The notes below the pieces were generated by a model. It saw only the letters and a program-made list of their open reading frames with translations. It was not told where the DNA came from and did no database searches. The translations under genes were made by a program, and so were the position numbers. A DNA stretch of 7,784 nucleotides from Actinomycetes bacterium (GTDB taxonomy: Bacteria; Actinomycetota; Acidimicrobiia; Acidimicrobiales; Palsa-688): contig JAJZWW010000142.1 of assembly GCA_021846485.1 (NCBI GenBank), positions 1-7,784 of the forward strand. Direction: 5' to 3'. How positions within the stretch are numbered: the first letter of the stretch is position 1; the number at the start of each line of letters is the position of its first letter. This document shows, one piece after another, positions 6,029 to 7,784 of the stretch.

Positions 6029-6319
6029 CGTTGCGCGGACCGCTTCGCGGCCGACCCGGACCGCCACTCGGCCGACCCGGACCGCCACTCGGCCCCCGGC
6101 CATCCGGCTCCCAGCGCCGCCCCCGGCGGCGACGGGCACGACCGCCACGCCGGCGGCGCAGTCACCGACCCCGTGTGCGGCATGACGGTGGACCCCGCGC
6201 ACGCGGCTGCCCACCGCAGCGCGGACGGGACCGACGTGTGGTTCTGCTCCACAGGGTGCGCTGACGCCTACGACCGACACCAGGCGGGTAGCGGCGCAGG
6301 CCGGCTCCGACCTGGGTGA
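6029..6319 (+). pseudogene. In-frame continuation after the TAG: end of first YHS domain plus a second YHS domain
   Basis: The permease frame stays open for 96 more sense codons after the TAG. It first completes the interrupted YHS domain (RCADRFAADP, with the Cys expected after the CS-x-x spacing). A His/Gly/Pro-rich linker (~434-456 of the read-through numbering) follows, then a complete second YHS domain: TDPVCGMTVDP (Cys463), WFCSTGC (Cys485, Cys489). TGA closes at 6317-6319. Undamaged domain codons on both sides of the TAG show that the ancestral gene was 509-510 codons long. No separate ribosome site or good start was found after the TAG. It is either lost by a recent nonsense change or made only by read-through. 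Confidence 0.72.
6050..6091 (+). repeat. Two tandem 21-bp repeats encoding ADPDRHS
   Basis: The block 6050-6070 is repeated exactly at 6071-6091. Being seven codons long it keeps the read-through frame (ADPDRHS-ADPDRHS). It directly follows the interrupted YHS domain and lengthens the linker to the second one. A recent slippage duplication is likely. Confidence 0.9.
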
Positions 6320-6543
6320 GCTGATCCGGCGCGCCGCCTCGGGTCCGGCTCGAACCTCCCGGCGGTCCGCGCCGTCTCGGTCGGCTGGTGGGCGACGGGC
6401 CCGCCGGCGTCGGCAGGAGGAGATCGCCCTCGCAGGCCACGACCGAGATCGCCGGCCGGCTCGACGAGTCTACCGGTACCCGACCGACTGGGTGCTCAGG
6501 GGCGTCCTGCCGCGCAGGGATCGGCGACGGCCCGGGGCGGTGG
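6320..6543. other. Convergent intergenic region, no gene supported
   Basis: This is the gap between the YHS frame and the end of the minus-strand rlmA gene. Short frames read through it, but they are arginine-rich shadows with no recognisable motif. A purine-rich AGGAGGAG at 6415-6422 has no start codon at a usable distance. The only structure seen is a 5-bp hairpin, CCTGC-CGC-GCAGG (6506-6518), too weak to call as the bidirectional terminator expected between convergent genes. Confidence 0.5.
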
Positions 6544-7368
6544 TCAGCGGCGCCGGTAGCAGGTGACGCGCACGTCGGCGGTGACCACCGCGGCGTCCGG
6601 GGTCGTGGCGAGGCGTGAGGCGATGTCGGGGGGCCCGTGCCAGCGGTACGGGGTCATGGCGAACAGGTCGAGCAGGGCGGCCGGCTCGCCCAGGTGCATC
6701 TCCCAGCGCAGCGGCTCGGAGGAGAAGATCTCGAAGCACCCCTCGGCGTGGCGAAGAGGGGGTTTCAGCTCGTGGGGCCGCGGGTCGTCGTAGACGAGCT
6801 CCCGCAGCTGGGCGAGGTGATCGGGTCCGGGGTGGGCGGTGACGAGGATCCCCCCGCGGCGGACGACCCGCCCGAGCTCGTCGGCGAACACGGGTCCGAA
6901 CACGTTGACCGCTGCGTCGGCGACGCCCTCGGCGAGGGGCAGCGCCGCTGCGTTGGCCACTGCGTACCATCCCTCCCGGTGGGCCCGGGCGGCGACCGCC
7001 ACGGCTGGTTTGGAGACGTCGACCCCGAGGACGAGGGGAAAGGGGAGCGCTCGGGTGTGACGCCCTTCGCCGCAGCCGACGTCGAGGATCGTCTCGCCGG
7101 CGCCGCCGTCGGCGTGGTAGCGGGCGGCAGCGCGCACCGTGCTCGTGAGTGGGTCGTAGGCCCCGGTGGCGAGGAACCGGCGGCGTGCGGCGACCATCTC
7201 GGCGCTGTCCCCGGGGGATCGCCCCGGCTGCCGCCCGGTCGGGAGGAGGTTCACGTAGCCGCCGCGTGCCACGTCGAAGCTGTGGGCGGACCGGCAGGTC
7301 CAACGCGTCGGGTCGGGTCGCTCGAGAGGGCGTCGGCAGGTGGGGCAGCGCCACGGGGCGCTCGCCAT
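6544..7368 (-). CDS. rlmA: 23S rRNA (guanine-N1)-methyltransferase, RlmA type
   Basis: A 274-aa SAM-dependent enzyme of the RlmA family, which methylates N1 of G745 or G748 in hairpin 35 of 23S rRNA. It acts at the peptide exit tunnel near the macrolide/tylosin site. The N-terminal zinc ribbon is clear: C8-x2-C11 and C25-x3-H29 (CPTC...CRSAH), followed by the family signature SFDVARGGYVNLL. The SAM motif DVGCGEGRHT is at 96-105, with the acidic VLGVDVS after it. The length matches the family (~270 aa). The ATG at 7368 is the only ordinary start before an upstream in-frame TAG, and it puts the zinc ribbon where the family has it. No GGAGG precedes it, so leaderless or weak initiation is likely. 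Actinobacterial relatives are often of the RlmA(II)/TlrB kind (G748), but the target base cannot be decided here. It has no functional link with the sulfur island. Confidence 0.9.
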   Translation of the reverse strand: MASAPWRCPTCRRPLERPDPTRWTCRSAHSFDVARGGYVNLLPTGRQPGRSPGDSAEMVAARRRFLATGAYDPLTSTVRAAARYHADGGAGETILDVGCGEGRHTRALPFPLVLGVDVSKPAVAVAARAHREGWYAVANAAALPLAEGVADAAVNVFGPVFADELGRVVRRGGILVTAHPGPDHLAQLRELVYDDPRPHELKPPLRHAEGCFEIFSSEPLRWEMHLGEPAALLDLFAMTPYRWHGPPDIASRLATTPDAAVVTADVRVTCYRRR

Positions 7369-7438
7369 CAGGTCGGAGCGGCCGGGGGTGTCGCCCGCTC
7401 CCGGCGCGGCAGCGGACCCGACCGGCGCATCGCATTCA

Positions 7439-7450
7439 CGCTAGCTAGCG
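7439..7450. repeat. 12-bp perfect palindrome in the divergent promoter region
   Basis: CGCTAGCTAGCG lies 71 bp upstream of rlmA and about 100 bp upstream of the secreted-protein gene that runs the other way. CTAG is rare in GC-rich genomes, and two overlapping copies stand out. It could be a small operator, but no regulator family is suggested. Confidence 0.35.
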
Positions 7451-7549
7451 GCGCCCGGGGGCCGGTACCCGGCGGGCAGCAGGCAGAGCAGGCCTGGGAA
7501 TCTCGCTGCGACCCCTCAGGTCCTCCACCGGGCCGCCGATGGAGACAGT

Positions 7550-7784
7550 GTGCCGTCCACAGTCGCGCCTGGAGGTCCTGGCGAGGCGCGCCGCTGGGCG
7601 GTCTGGCTGGCCGCTGCACTGGTTGCCGCCGTCGCTGCGTCCCTGGCCCTCGCTGCTCCCGCCCAGGCCCAGCGCCCCCCGGTGGCGGCGCACGCCTATC
7701 GGCTCCGGGGAGGGCCCGGGCCGGCGAAGTCGCCGGAGGGGTCCGAACCTGCCAAGGGGTCGAAGCCGGCCAAGGGGTCGAAGC
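7550..7784 (+). CDS. Secreted protein with PAKGSK repeats, N-terminal part, runs off the window
   Basis: From GTG 7550 (GGAG at 7541-7544, five bases upstream) 78 codons are open to the right edge. The start reads as a textbook Sec signal peptide. It has a charged n-region (GEARRW), a hydrophobic core (VWLAAALVAAVAASLALAAP, ~17-36) and a signal peptidase I site AQA|Q at about residue 40. After ~20 residues a low-complexity, lysine- and proline-rich stretch begins: PAKSPEGSE then PAKGSK twice, continuing off the edge. This could be a linker to a cell-wall or extracellular domain that is not in view. No family can be named. The alternative ATG at 7539 in another frame gives an arginine/proline-rich product without a signal peptide and looks spurious. 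Confidence 0.65.
   Translation, partial: MPSTVAPGGPGEARRWAVWLAAALVAAVAASLALAAPAQAQRPPVAAHAYRLRGGPGPAKSPEGSEPAKGSKPAKGSK
7751..7784 (+). repeat. 18-bp tandem repeat (PAKGSK codons) at the right edge
   Basis: The 18-bp unit starting GCCAAGGGGTCGAAG is seen at 7751-7768 and again from 7769 to the edge. A degenerate earlier copy is encoded at about 7720-7750 (PAKSPEGSE). It probably continues beyond the window and lies in frame with the signal-peptide ORF. Confidence 0.8.

Noticed and set aside
6415..6422. AGGAGGAG ribosome site hinting at a gene in the gap before rlmA
   Set aside because: No ATG, GTG or TTG follows at a usable distance in an open, protein-like frame.
6506..6518. Hairpin as bidirectional terminator between YHS frame and rlmA
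   Set aside because: A five-base-pair stem and no T-tract on either strand; indistinguishable from chance in GC-rich DNA.
1..7784. CRISPR array, tRNA or rRNA genes
   Set aside because: No spaced direct repeats of CRISPR size and no cloverleaf or rRNA-like stretches were seen; the repeats present are short coding tandem repeats.

Overview
High-GC, strongly actinobacterial-looking sequence: frequent GTG starts, GGAGG ribosome sites, Ala/Arg/Val-rich proteins, and 4-bp start/stop overlaps between genes. An Actinomycetota chromosome is the best guess; the genus cannot be told from the sequence. The core of the window is a sulfur/metal island. It has a mobile-element remnant on its left, and an rRNA methyltransferase and a secreted-protein gene on its right.

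Layout. (1) 1-1123: remains of an insertion sequence. An IS66-type transposase lacks its N-terminal half. It overlaps a small fragment that resembles the start of a DUF4338 (DruA-like) protein. A 19-bp inverted repeat around a 43-nt loop follows. (2) 1204-1220: a CsoR-family-like operator half-palindrome. (3) 1252-4228: a tight operon of four genes. These are a single-domain rhodanese, a metallo-beta-lactamase/rhodanese/rhodanese fusion with the architecture of CstB (persulfide dioxygenase-sulfurtransferase), a PIG-L/LmbE (MshB-like) deacetylase and a DUF302 protein. (4) 4304-4320: a perfect 17-bp operator palindrome. (5) 4343-6319: a second operon. It holds a CsoR-family repressor with the full Cys-His-Cys copper triad, a 58-aa unknown small ORF, and a DUF318/ArsP_1-type permease. 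The permease carries a C-terminal YHS metal-binding domain cut by an in-frame TAG. The frame continues past the TAG into the rest of that domain and a second YHS domain. (6) 6544-7368, minus strand: RlmA-type 23S rRNA guanine-N1 methyltransferase. (7) 7550 to the right edge, plus strand: the beginning of a secreted protein with a Lys/Pro/Gly/Ser repeat, incomplete.

How it fits together (inference). The matching operators suggest that one CsoR-family protein controls both blocks. The first block would oxidise low-molecular-weight persulfides to sulfite and move sulfane sulfur. The deacetylase may touch mycothiol chemistry. The second block would move an ion or sulfur oxyanion across the membrane. 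It resembles the Staphylococcus aureus cst locus rebuilt with different parts: no SQR and no TauE in view, but a permease and YHS domains. The regulator's residues are those of a copper sensor rather than a typical persulfide sensor. The copper-sulfur link and the TAG inside the YHS motif are the points most worth following up.
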